From Rhodopseudomonas sp. BR0M22 (GTDB lineage Bacteria; Pseudomonadota; Alphaproteobacteria; Rhizobiales; Xanthobacteraceae), in the NCBI RefSeq assembly GCF_010907035.1, contig NZ_QUMK01000021.1:1-64000 (forward strand): a DNA stretch of 64,000 nucleotides, in the 5' to 3' direction. Positions 30,330-39,358 of the stretch are shown in pieces. The notes under the pieces were generated by a model. The model was not told the DNA's origin. It saw only the letters and a list, made by a program, of their open reading frames with translations, and did no database searches. A program made the translations under genes and the position numbers. Numbering within the stretch: position 1 is the first letter of the stretch; the number at the start of each line of letters is the position of its first letter.

Positions 30330-31534
30330 CGATCGACCTCTCCGAACACGATGTCGAGCGAGCCGAGGATCGCCGAGACGTCGGCCAGCAGATGGCCGCG
30401 GCTGAGGAAATCCATCGCCTGCAGATGGGCGAAACCCGGCGCCCGGATCTTGCACTTGTACGGCTTGTTGGTGCCGTCCGACACCAGATACACGCCGAAC
30501 TCACCCTTCGGCGCCTCGACCGAGGCATAGACTTCGCCGGCCGGAACGTGGAAGCCTTCGGTGTACAGCTTGAAGTGATGGATCAGCGCTTCCATCGAGC
30601 GCTTCATCTCACCGCGGCGCGGCGGGAAGATCTTGTGATCGTCGACCACCACCGGCCCCTGCCCGGCCGGCTCGCGCAGCTTGGCGATGCACTGCTTCAT
30701 GATCCGAGCCGACTGCCGCATCTCTTCCATACGGATGTGGTAGCGATCGTAGCAGTCGCCGTTCTTGCCGATCGGCACGTCGAAATCCATCTCGGCGTAG
30801 CACTCGTAGGGCTGCGCCTTGCGCAAGTCCCAGGCCGCGCCGGAGCCGCGCACCATCACGCCCGAGAAGCCCCAAGCCCAGGCCTGTTCGAGCGTCACCA
30901 CGCCGATATCGACGTTGCGCTGCTTGAAGATGCGATTGTCGCTGAGCAGCCGGTCGAGATCGTCGATCACCGGGGGGAAAGCGTCGCACCAGGCGTCGAT
31001 ATCGTCGATCAGCTTCGGCGGCAGATCCTGATGCACGCCACCGACGCGGAAGTATGCCGCGTGCATCCGGCTGCCGGAGGCGCGCTCGTAGAACATCATC
31101 AGCTTTTCGCGCTCGTCGAAACCCCACAGCGGCGGCGTCAAAGCGCCGACGTCCATCGCCTGGGTGGTGACGTTGAGCATATGCGACAGAATGCGGCCGA
31201 TCTCGGCGTACAGGACGCGGATCAATTGCGCGCGGCGCGGCACGGTGATGCCGAGCAGCTTTTCGACTGCCAGACAGAACGCGTGCTCCTGATTCATCGG
31301 CGAGACGTAGTCGAGCCGATCGAAATACGGAATCGCCTGCAGATAGGTCTTCTGCTCGATCAGCTTCTCGGTGCCGCGATGAAGCAGACCGATGTGCGGA
31401 TCGACCCGCTCGACCACTTCGCCGTCGAGCTCCAGCACCAGCCGAAGCACGCCGTGCGCCGCCGGATGCTGCGGACCGAAATTGATCGTGAAGTTGCGGA
31501 CGCTGGGCGCGTCAGTGGCGGCGACGTCAGCCAT
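30326..31534 (-). CDS. nuoD: NADH-quinone oxidoreductase subunit D
   Basis: 402-residue quinone-site subunit related to the large subunit of NiFe hydrogenases. [22 protein letters not shown] holds the conserved His of the quinone pocket; the C-terminus ends DIVFGEVDR as expected. A separate gene, not fused to nuoC. Confidence 0.97.
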   Translation of the reverse strand: MADVAATDAPSVRNFTINFGPQHPAAHGVLRLVLELDGEVVERVDPHIGLLHRGTEKLIEQKTYLQAIPYFDRLDYVSPMNQEHAFCLAVEKLLGITVPRRAQLIRVLYAEIGRILSHMLNVTTQAMDVGALTPPLWGFDEREKLMMFYERASGSRMHAAYFRVGGVHQDLPPKLIDDIDAWCDAFPPVIDDLDRLLSDNRIFKQRNVDIGVVTLEQAWAWGFSGVMVRGSGAAWDLRKAQPYECYAEMDFDVPIGKNGDCYDRYHIRMEEMRQSARIMKQCIAKLREPAGQGPVVVDDHKIFPPRRGEMKRSMEALIHHFKLYTEGFHVPAGEVYASVEAPKGEFGVYLVSDGTNKPYKCKIRAPGFAHLQAMDFLSRGHLLADVSAILGSLDIVFGEVDR

Positions 31535-31585
31535 GGAGCGGGCTCCGCATCAAAGCGAGTAGCGAACAACGAGCAGCGAACGTCA

Positions 31586-32200
31586 TCACGACTTCACTCC
31601 CGCCTTCTCGTCTCCGGGAAGGACCGGATAGTCAGCGCCTTCCCAGGGAGATAGGAAGTCGAACTTGCGGAATTCCTGATTGAGCCGGACCGGCTCGTAG
31701 ATCACCCGCTTCTGGTCGTCGTCGTAGCGGACCTCGACGAAACCGGTGAGCGGAAAATCCTTGCGCAGCGGATGCCCTTCGAAGCCGTAATCGGTCAGCA
31801 GCCGGCGCATGTCGGGATGGCCGGTGATGATGATGCCGTACAGGTCGTAAGCCTCGCGCTCGAACCAGTCGGCGCCGGGAAACACGTCGATGATCGACGG
31901 CACCAGCGTCGTCTCGCCGACCTCCGCCTTCACCCGGATCCGCTCGTTCAGCTTCGGCGACAGCAGATGATAGACGATCTCGAACCGCTGCGCGCGGCCG
32001 GGATAGTCGACCGCGGTCATGTCGATGAAGCCGATGAAACGGAAGCGCGGGTCGTCGCGCAGCGTCCGCATCGTCTCCACGATCTTGCCGGCATCGACCG
32101 TCAGCGTGAGCTGGCCGAACGCAACCGAATGACCGGTCGCGACGCCCGGCAACGCGCCGACGATCGTCTGACCCAGGGTGTCGAGCCCGTTGTCGTCCAT
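31586..32200 (-). CDS. nuoC: NADH-quinone oxidoreductase subunit C
   Basis: 204-residue 30 kDa-type subunit. The family signature [29 protein letters not shown] and [19 protein letters not shown] are present. It lies 13 bases behind nuoB and 51 bases ahead of nuoD. Confidence 0.96.
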   Translation of the reverse strand: MDDNGLDTLGQTIVGALPGVATGHSVAFGQLTLTVDAGKIVETMRTLRDDPRFRFIGFIDMTAVDYPGRAQRFEIVYHLLSPKLNERIRVKAEVGETTLVPSIIDVFPGADWFEREAYDLYGIIITGHPDMRRLLTDYGFEGHPLRKDFPLTGFVEVRYDDDQKRVIYEPVRLNQEFRKFDFLSPWEGADYPVLPGDEKAGVKS

Positions 32201-32213
32201 GAAACAGCCTTCT

Positions 32214-32810
32214 TCAGCGTTCGATAGTGCCGGTTCGCCGGATTTTCTTCTGCAGCAGCATCATGCCGTACAGCAGCGCTTCGGCGGTGGGCGGACAGCC
32301 GGGCACGTAGATGTCGATCGGAACGATGCGGTCGCAGCCGCGCACCACGGAATACGAATAGTGATAGTAGCCCCCGCCGTTGGCGCAGGATCCCATCGAG
32401 ATCACGTAGCGCGGCTCGGGCATCTGGTCGTAAACCTTGCGGAGCGCCGGAGCCATCTTGTTGGTCAGCGTGCCGGCGACGATCATCACGTCCGACTGCC
32501 GCGGCGAAGCGCGCGGCGCGAAGCCGAAACGCTCGGCGTCGTAGCGCGGCATCGAAAGCTGAATCATTTCGACTGCGCAGCAGGCCAACCCGAAGGTCAT
32601 CCACATCAGCGAGCCGGTGCGCGCCCAGGTGATCAGATCATCGGTCGCGGCAACGAAGAAGCCCTTGTCGGACAATTCGCGGCTGACATTGAGAAAGAAC
32701 GGATCGTCGGCCCCAATCGGCTTGCCGGTGCGGGGGTCGATGATGCCGGTAGCCGGCCGAGAGATCAGCGGCTGCGCGCCGATCGGATGTTGCGACGGTG
32801 TCGGCTGCAT
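32214..32810 (-). CDS. nuoB: NADH-quinone oxidoreductase subunit B
   Basis: 198-residue subunit with terminal cluster N2. Cys ligands are in [31 protein letters not shown] and [11 protein letters not shown] 32810 is 11 bases after the nuoA stop; a start at 32831 would overlap nuoA and lacks a better ribosome binding site. The N-terminal Pro/Thr-rich extension is usual in this group. Confidence 0.95.
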   Translation of the reverse strand: MQPTPSQHPIGAQPLISRPATGIIDPRTGKPIGADDPFFLNVSRELSDKGFFVAATDDLITWARTGSLMWMTFGLACCAVEMIQLSMPRYDAERFGFAPRASPRQSDVMIVAGTLTNKMAPALRKVYDQMPEPRYVISMGSCANGGGYYHYSYSVVRGCDRIVPIDIYVPGCPPTAEALLYGMMLLQKKIRRTGTIER

Positions 32811-32821
32811 CGTCTCAGGCC

Positions 32822-33187
32822 TCAATCCCATTCCAGCGCGCCCTTCTTCCACTCGTAGGCGAAGCCGACCGTCAGGACGCCGAGAAACACCATCATCGAC
32901 CAGAAGCCGGTCGCGCCGAGCTTGCCGAAGGCCACGGCCCACGGAAACAGAAACGCGACTTCGAGATCGAAGATGATGAACAGAATGGCGACAAGATAAA
33001 ATCGGACGTCGAATTTCATGCGGGCATCGCTGAAAGCGTTGAATCCGCATTCATAAGCCGAGAGCTTTTCCGGGTCCGGCTGCTGATACGCCACCGCGAA
33101 CGGAGCGACCAGAAGGACGAAGCTCAAGCCGGCGGCAACGATGATAAAAACGACGATTGGCAGATAGTTAGACAGAATGCCGCTCAT
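32822..33187 (-). CDS. nuoA: NADH-quinone oxidoreductase subunit A
   Basis: 121-residue three-helix membrane subunit and first gene of the operon. [20 protein letters not shown] and [14 protein letters not shown] are diagnostic. ATG 33187 is preceded by GGGAG with good spacing; a GTG one codon upstream is the alternative. Confidence 0.95.
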   Translation of the reverse strand: MSGILSNYLPIVVFIIVAAGLSFVLLVAPFAVAYQQPDPEKLSAYECGFNAFSDARMKFDVRFYLVAILFIIFDLEVAFLFPWAVAFGKLGATGFWSMMVFLGVLTVGFAYEWKKGALEWD

Positions 33188-33190
33188 CAC

Positions 33191-33506
33191 CCGCTCCCTA
33201 ACCCCGCGGCCCGTTGTGCTGCCGCAGACTCGTTCGCATTTGAATTGTTCTACCGCTTAGCGCAGTGCAACAGGGGGCGCAAGCCAAGCTGTGGCAACTC
33301 CGAGGCATATGCACGCTTCTACGTCTTTAGCAGCACGAATTCGTGACTCATCATTCAGCACAGTGCGCGAGTCACATCAACCAAACGGAAACCATACGGC
33401 CATCGCACGAAACCCTTTTCGGAACCGGCGAAACGATCCTGAAACACACGTAAGGCTATCGTCGGCTCGTCAACGCGGCAACAACAACAGCCGCGGGGAG
33501 GCAGCG
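33191..33506. other. Divergent intergenic region between nuoA and the 64-residue membrane protein gene
   Basis: About 315 bases that must hold the nuo promoter (minus strand) and that of the plus-strand gene. On the minus strand TTGCAC (about 33269-33274) with an ACAATT-like element 16 bases later is a weak candidate for nuo. No clear FNR, RegR or other known operator was recognised by eye. Confidence 0.35.
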
Positions 33507-33701
33507 ATGAACCACTCTTTGCATTCAGCGGATCGTGCGACCCACCTGAAGATCGTGGTGGTGGCCCTCGTTGCCGGTATCAGCGTCGCCGTGATCGGAA
33601 TTACGGCCAGAACCACCGCTCCCGACAGCCAGACCGCTCAGGTGATCAAGGCCACCAAGCAGATCACCCTCACCGACTCGGGTCGGTCGACGGTGAGATA
33701 A
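33507..33701 (+). CDS. Small single-helix membrane protein
   Basis: 64 residues: a polar N-terminus, one hydrophobic helix (about residues 16-36, IVVVALVAGISVAVIGI) and a short Thr/Ser-rich tail outside. GGGGAGG before ATG 33507 is a strong ribosome binding site, supporting a real gene. No recognised family or function; it stands alone, divergent from nuo. Confidence 0.75.
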   Translation: MNHSLHSADRATHLKIVVVALVAGISVAVIGITARTTAPDSQTAQVIKATKQITLTDSGRSTVR

Positions 33702-34020
33702 CCGCGGCTCGCTCTCGACGCATCAGCAGTCACACATGGTTGAGAAGGCGGCAGCCAAGCTGCCTCCTTCTGTGACGACACCCCTGTTCTGTGACGACAC
33801 GATGTCCCGAGGGCGCCTGGCCGAGAAGCGCACACCTGCGCCCCCTTCTCCCTCAAGCTCACCAGCCCCAACGAACGAAAGCGCCAACGCAGGTCGCGCG
33901 GCCGCATCGTCGACAGCACCAACGCGGAACGAACAGCGCAATTAGGCCTGAGACGGATCCAGTTCGGTCGAGCTTATTTCGGGGTAACGCGCAGGATCGC
34001 CAAACGCCCCTTGGGCGAAA
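33702..34020. other. Gap with a terminator-like hairpin and a short direct repeat
   Basis: A 12-bp stem with one mismatch (GAAGGC GGCAGC paired with GCTGCC TCCTTC, 33744-33770) follows the small membrane gene and may end its transcript, though there is no T-run. TGTGACGACAC then occurs twice, at 33771-33781 and 33790-33800. Near the end CGCCC-aag-GGGCG (about 34006-34018) forms a hairpin downstream of the minus-strand tRNA-Asp. No coding frame looks real. Confidence 0.5.
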
Positions 34021-34097
<77 letters not shown>

Positions 34098-34343
34098 GTG
34101 GTTTGCATCAACCGCGCAGGCGGTCGATTAAAGGGAGCGCACTCCCAAGTCAAGCGGCTTGAGGCAGAGATTCCCATTCTCGTGCACAGCTTTGCATTTA
34201 TCCTTTAATGTCGGCATTTTTCAGCGCGCCAATGCAAATAATGCGCTGTTTACGGGGCAAACGGCGTAGGCAGCGCCCACCCGAATCATCTAAGCCCTGC
34301 TACGTCTTAGTTTCTAAGCCGCCACACACAGCAGGAGGGCTAT

Positions 34344-34655
34344 ATGGCGAAGAAAGCAGTTGCCAAAACCGCAACGCCGGCAACGGTGACCCTGAAGCAT
34401 CTCGCAGCCGCGCTCGCCGAAGAGCACGAGCTGTCCAAGAAGCAGACCGAGGCTATCCTCGGCGACATGGTGACCCGCATCACCAAGCACCTGAAGAAGG
34501 GCGAGCGCATCCGCATCGTCGGCCTCGGCATCCTCCAGGTCCGCAAGCGCGCCGCCCGCATGGGCCGCAACCCGGCCACTGGCGAGCAGATCCAGATCAA
34601 GGCCAGCAAGAAGGTGGCGTTCCGCGCCGCCAAGGAGCTCAAGGAAGCGATCTGA
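34344..34655 (+). CDS. HU-family DNA-binding protein
   Basis: 103-residue nucleoid protein. A Lys/Ala/Thr-rich N-terminal extension of about 15 residues precedes the HU fold (ELSKKQTEAILGDMV ... GLGILQVRKRAARMGRNPATGE, the last being the DNA-binding arm with its Pro). AGGAGGGCTAT precedes ATG 34344. A strong terminator follows, so it is monocistronic. The extension is longer than in E. coli HU (90 aa). Confidence 0.93.
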   Translation: MAKKAVAKTATPATVTLKHLAAALAEEHELSKKQTEAILGDMVTRITKHLKKGERIRIVGLGILQVRKRAARMGRNPATGEQIQIKASKKVAFRAAKELKEAI

Positions 34656-34779
34656 TCCTGCTTCCGGGGTCATTGGTTCGCGCGTTTCCGGTTTTTCGGA
34701 CGCGTGGACAAAGCTCGTCCCGCGCGGCGCTGGGGCCGGTTTCCAAGTCGATTGGAACCAGCTCCAGTTCAGATTGAAG

Positions 34780-34824
34780 AACGGCAGGCTTGGGCATCCG
34801 CCCCGCCTGCCGTTTCTTTTTTGT
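34780..34824 (+). terminator. Rho-independent terminator of the HU gene
   Basis: AACGGCAGGC pairs perfectly with GCCTGCCGTT across a 15-base loop, followed by TCTTTTTT. It lies 125 bases after the HU stop. Confidence 0.88.
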
Positions 34825-34950
34825 CCCCCCAGCCGTGGCCCGGCTGCGGGTCGCGCGGCAAGCCAGGACGGGATATCAACAGCAAAGCTCGCGACCGAAC
34901 GCGCTTGAACGCCATGCCGCGGTGTTTGCGAGCCTGCAGGGAGTTCGGAC

Positions 34951-36204
34951 GTGACCGCAATCGACTTCGACTTCACCGTGCTGGAGCGCTTCCTCCGCTA
35001 CGTCACGATCGACACCCAGTCGGACCCGGCCTCCGACACCTGCCCCTCGACCGAGAAGCAGAAGAATCTCGGCACGCTGCTGGCGCAGGAGCTGCGCGAA
35101 CTGGGGCTCGTCGACGCTCATCTCGACCACCACGGCTATGTCTACGCGACGATTCCCGCGACCACCGCCAAGCCGAATGTCCCGGTGATCTGCTTCTGCG
35201 CCCATATGGACACTTCACCCGATTGTTCAGGTGCGGGCGTCAAACCGCAGGTCTGGAAGGACTATCAGGGCGGCGACATCATCCTGCCGGGTGATTCCTC
35301 ACAGGTGATTCGGCGCGCCGAGCACCCGGCGCTGTCGGAGCAGATCGGCCACGACATCGTCACCAGCGACGGCACCACCCTGCTCGGCGCCGACAACAAG
35401 GCCGGCATCGCCGAGATCATGGATGCGGCGCGATTCCTCCTGGCGCACCCGGAGATCGAGCACGGCACGCTCAAGATCCTGTTCACCCCGGACGAGGAAA
35501 TCGGCCGCGGCGTCGACAAGGTCGATTTGAAAAAGCTCGGCGCTGATTTTGCCTACACGATGGACGGCGAAAGCGCCGGGCACATCGAGGACGAAACTTT
35601 CTCGGCCGACAGTGCGGTGATCACGATCGAGGGCGTCAGCGCCCATCCGGGATTCGCCAAGGGCAAGATCGAGCACGCCATCAAAATCGCCGCAGCGATC
35701 GTCGAACGGCTGCCCAAGACCGGCTGTTCGCCGGAGACCACCGAAGGCCGCGAGGGCTTTCTTCACCCGATCGGAATCAGCGGCGCGCTGGAAAAGACCA
35801 CCCTCGGCTTCATCGTTCGAGACTTCACCGAAGCGGGGCTGAAGGACAAGGAGACGCTGCTGCAGAGCATCGTCGAAGAGGTGATGCTGGATTACCCGCG
35901 CTCGCGCGCCAAGATCGAGATCCAGCCGCAATACCGCAACATGAAGCAGGTGCTCGACCGCCATCCCGAACTGGTCGAGAACGCCCGCGAGGCGATCCGA
36001 CGCGCCGGCCTGACGCCGGTCACCGCCGCGATCAGGGGCGGCACCGACGGCGCCCGGCTGTCGTTCATGGGGCTGCCCTGCCCCAACGTGTTCGCCGGCG
36101 AGCACGCCTTCCACTCCCGGCTGGAATGGGTCAGCCGCCAGGACATGGAAGCCGCAGTCCGCACCATCGTGCATCTGGCAACGATCTTCGAGCAGCAGGC
36201 TTAG
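34951..36204 (+). CDS. pepT: Peptidase T (tripeptide aminopeptidase)
   Basis: 417-residue M20 zinc peptidase that removes the N-terminal residue of tripeptides in the cytosol. Metal ligands are in FCAHMDTSPD, LGADNKAGIAEIM and PDEEIGRG, with the late GGTDGARLSFMG and GEHAFHSRLEWV. Start GTG 34951 is preceded by GGGAG. Full length. Confidence 0.95.
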   Translation: MTAIDFDFTVLERFLRYVTIDTQSDPASDTCPSTEKQKNLGTLLAQELRELGLVDAHLDHHGYVYATIPATTAKPNVPVICFCAHMDTSPDCSGAGVKPQVWKDYQGGDIILPGDSSQVIRRAEHPALSEQIGHDIVTSDGTTLLGADNKAGIAEIMDAARFLLAHPEIEHGTLKILFTPDEEIGRGVDKVDLKKLGADFAYTMDGESAGHIEDETFSADSAVITIEGVSAHPGFAKGKIEHAIKIAAAIVERLPKTGCSPETTEGREGFLHPIGISGALEKTTLGFIVRDFTEAGLKDKETLLQSIVEEVMLDYPRSRAKIEIQPQYRNMKQVLDRHPELVENAREAIRRAGLTPVTAAIRGGTDGARLSFMGLPCPNVFAGEHAFHSRLEWVSRQDMEAAVRTIVHLATIFEQQA

Positions 36205-36280
36205 AACAGGCGGTCGCTTGCGCATTCCTGCTTCGACCGGCTAAATGCGCTCTTGCGAAAGCGCTTCATGCTTGGCGTCC

Positions 36281-36357
36281 GGGCGGCTAGCTCAGCTGGT
36301 TAGAGCATCTCGTTTACACCGAGAGGGTCGGGAGTTCGAATCTCTCGCCGCCCACCA
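36281..36357 (+). tRNA. tRNA-Val (anticodon TAC)
   Basis: GGGCGGCTAGCTC starts a 77-nt cloverleaf with anticodon loop TTTACAC, T arm GGGAG-TTCGAAT-CTCTC, acceptor GCCGCCC and encoded CCA. Confidence 0.96.
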
Positions 36358-36650
36358 TTTGACCGCAGATCGCCAATTCGCGAACGATTCCTCGCACCCG
36401 TATCGGCCGCACATTCGTGCGTGCTGGTGAACAATTTCCGAGCGAGATTGCCTCCACTGATTGCAATTTCTCCGAAAACAAAACCGATGATTGCGTTTGC
36501 GGGCAAAACCGAACGCCAACGTACCAAAACCAACGCCGAATCGGCCTGACCGTAGCTGTCGCCCACAACGGCTGCTCGTATCTGTACTAACCAGATGTCC
36601 ATCTCCGGCCGGTAAAAAGCTCGCATTGACGATGCCTGCCGGGGTGATCA

Positions 36651-39293
36651 ATGCGACGAATTGGATGGGACGCAGGAGCGGAAGGCCTGCTGCACGGACC
36701 GCGAAACGTCTCGGTGCGCGGCATCGTCGTCAGCGGCGTTCTGCTCGGCGCCGCGATCGCAATGGTCACCGGCTGGATGGTCATGGACAGCCGCGAGCGT
36801 GTGCTGCGCAATACCGAGCGCGAACTCCGCAACACCGCGCTGTTGCTCTCGCGCCAATTCGACCGCTCCTTCGAGGCTCTCAACATCGACCAGAGCGAGA
36901 CAGCCGCATCGCTTGAAAACACTTTCCCGCTGGCCAAATCGCGGACCAGCCACACGCTGTTGTCGCTGAAGGCAGCGGAGCTCGGCGAGTTCGACCTGTT
37001 CGGCTCCGACGGCGCGTTGATCAATACGTCGCGGAGCTGGCCGGTGCCGCCGGTTCAGATCGGCACCGACCACAATTTTCAGCGCTGGATCTCCGACGAT
37101 GAGCGCGACGAGAAGCAGGTCGAATTCGTGCGCGATCCGGTGCTCGGTGGCTGGACGCTGGCGCTGGTCAAGCGGCTTCGTGGTCCGACCAAACAGACCT
37201 CGGGGATTCTGACACGCACCATCCCCACAGCCTGGCACGAGACTCTGGCGTCGTCGCTGGCGCTCGGCAGCGACGCGACGATCGCGGTGTTCACCAGCGG
37301 AGGTGCCCTGGTGACGCGGTGGCCCCGCTTCGCCTCGTCGATCGGCGAGAACTACCTGAATTCCGATCTCAAGCCGCTGTTCAGCCGAGTCAGCACTTCG
37401 CGGCGAATCATCAGCCCGTTCGACGGCAGCGAACGAATCGCGGCGGCGCGGGCGCTGAGCAAGCAGCCGATCGTCGTCGTGGTGTCGCGATCGGTGGATG
37501 GCGCGCTGGCGGCGTGGTGGCACGAATTGCGGACGATCCTGTCGATCGCGCTGGCGACCGGACTTGCCGTCGCGGTGGTGCTGTTCCAGCTCGGCCGCAA
37601 CATCATCCGGCATCAGACCGATCTGCGCCAACGCTACAGCATCGCGGTCGACAACATGACCCAGGGGCTGTCGTTGTTCGACGCCGAGGGCCGGCTGCTG
37701 CTGCACAACCGGCGCTACCTCGAAATCTATCGGCTTCCCGCGGACGCCGTGAAGCCGGGTCTCACCGGCGCTGACCTGATCGCGCTGATGGTGCAGGCCG
37801 GGCATGATCCGCAGCTCATCAGCCGCTATTCGTACCTTGCCAATAACCACCGCGACACGGGGCGCAAATTCGAGGTCGAGCTCGCGGACGGCCGAACCAT
37901 CCTCGTGATCAATGAGCCGATCCAGGGCGGCGGCTGGGTCACCACCCACGAAGAGGTCACCGAGCGCAAACGCGCCGACTCCCGTATCCACCACCTCGCC
38001 CATTTCGACGAACTGACCGGACTGCCGAACCGGTCGTCGTTCCGCGATCATCTCGGCGAGGCGCTCGACGTGCTCGAGCCGGGCGATCGGCTGGCATTGA
38101 TCTACATCGACATCGACGAGTTCAAGATCGTCAACGACACGCTCGGCCATCCGGTCGGCGATCAGCTTCTGAGGTCGATCGCCGAGCGGCTGCAGGGCTG
38201 CGTCGGAGCGAACGACTACGTCGCCCGGCTCGGCGGCGACGAGTTCGCCGTGGTGACGACCGACGCCGGCGCGGTCCGCGAATTGGTCTCCAAGCTGCAG
38301 CGCACGTTGCGCGACAGCTTCGACTGCGCCGACGACGAGGTCTCGCTCGATGCCAGCATCGGCATCGCACTGGCGCCGGAGCACGGCGCCGAACTCGACG
38401 AACTGATCGCCAAGGCCGACCTTGCGCTGTACGCCGCGAAGTCCGAAGGGCGCCACACCTATCGGTTCTTCATCCCCGATATGGACGTCAAGGCCAAGGC
38501 TCGCCACGAACTGGCGACCGAGCTGAAGCGCGCCGTCGCCGAGCGAGACTTCCAACTGCACTTCCAACCGCTGGTCGATCTGAATTCCGGCACGGTCGCC
38601 GGCTGCGAGGCACTGCTGCGGTGGAAGCATCCGGTGCGCGGCTTCGTCTCGCCGGCCGAGTTCATTCCGCTCGCCGAGGACATCGGACTGATCGAAGAGC
38701 TGGGCGAATGGGTGCTGGATCAGGCCTGCGCCATTGCGGTCGGCTGGCCCGCGACCATGACGGTCGCCGTGAACGTATCGCCGATCCAATTCCGCCGCTC
38801 GACCTTCCCGCTCAAGGTCGCCGCCACGCTGGCGCGGACCGGGCTGTCGGCCGACAGGTTGGAGCTGGAGATCACCGAAGCCCTGCTGCTACAGGACACC
38901 GAGTCGACGCTGGCTGTCCTCAACCAGCTCCGCGCCCTCGGCGTCAAGATCGCGCTCGACGATTTCGGCACCGGTTATTCGTCGCTGAGCTATCTGCACC
39001 GCTTCCCGATCGACAAGATCAAGATCGACAAGAGCTTCGTCGACACCCTGACCGAGGAAGCGGGATCGGCGATGATCATCCGTGCGATCGCGAAGATCGC
39101 CGCCGCCGGCCACAAGACGACCTTGGCCGAAGGCGTCGAGACCGCAGAACAACGCGAGCTGCTGCGCAAGCTCGGCTGCCAGCAGATGCAGGGCTACCTG
39201 TTCAGCCCCGCCATCCCCTCCGACGCGCTGACCCGCCTGATCGCCGGCACCGAAACGCAAACGGGAATCCGAAGAGCGCCGGCAACTGCGTAG
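36651..39293 (+). CDS. Membrane sensor diguanylate cyclase/phosphodiesterase (PAS-GGDEF-EAL)
   Basis: 880 residues. Transmembrane helix at about 25-45, periplasmic sensor region to about 285, second helix at about 290-312, PAS domain at about 325-430, GGDEF domain with intact RLGGDEFAVV near residue 530, and EAL domain from about 615 with CEALLRWKHP near 653, DDFGTGYSSLSYL and KIDKSFV. Both domains keep their key residues, so it may make or degrade cyclic di-GMP according to signal. It stands alone between tRNA-Val and the restriction operon. Confidence 0.94.
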   Translation: MRRIGWDAGAEGLLHGPRNVSVRGIVVSGVLLGAAIAMVTGWMVMDSRERVLRNTERELRNTALLLSRQFDRSFEALNIDQSETAASLENTFPLAKSRTSHTLLSLKAAELGEFDLFGSDGALINTSRSWPVPPVQIGTDHNFQRWISDDERDEKQVEFVRDPVLGGWTLALVKRLRGPTKQTSGILTRTIPTAWHETLASSLALGSDATIAVFTSGGALVTRWPRFASSIGENYLNSDLKPLFSRVSTSRRIISPFDGSERIAAARALSKQPIVVVVSRSVDGALAAWWHELRTILSIALATGLAVAVVLFQLGRNIIRHQTDLRQRYSIAVDNMTQGLSLFDAEGRLLLHNRRYLEIYRLPADAVKPGLTGADLIALMVQAGHDPQLISRYSYLANNHRDTGRKFEVELADGRTILVINEPIQGGGWVTTHEEVTERKRADSRIHHLAHFDELTGLPNRSSFRDHLGEALDVLEPGDRLALIYIDIDEFKIVNDTLGHPVGDQLLRSIAERLQGCVGANDYVARLGGDEFAVVTTDAGAVRELVSKLQRTLRDSFDCADDEVSLDASIGIALAPEHGAELDELIAKADLALYAAKSEGRHTYRFFIPDMDVKAKARHELATELKRAVAERDFQLHFQPLVDLNSGTVAGCEALLRWKHPVRGFVSPAEFIPLAEDIGLIEELGEWVLDQACAIAVGWPATMTVAVNVSPIQFRRSTFPLKVAATLARTGLSADRLELEITEALLLQDTESTLAVLNQLRALGVKIALDDFGTGYSSLSYLHRFPIDKIKIDKSFVDTLTEEAGSAMIIRAIAKIAAAGHKTTLAEGVETAEQRELLRKLGCQQMQGYLFSPAIPSDALTRLIAGTETQTGIRRAPATA

Positions 39294-39358
39294 ATCGAGG
39301 CACATCTGATCAGCAGGCACTTTCGGGCCACTCTACCCAAATGCTCGCATCGGCGAGA

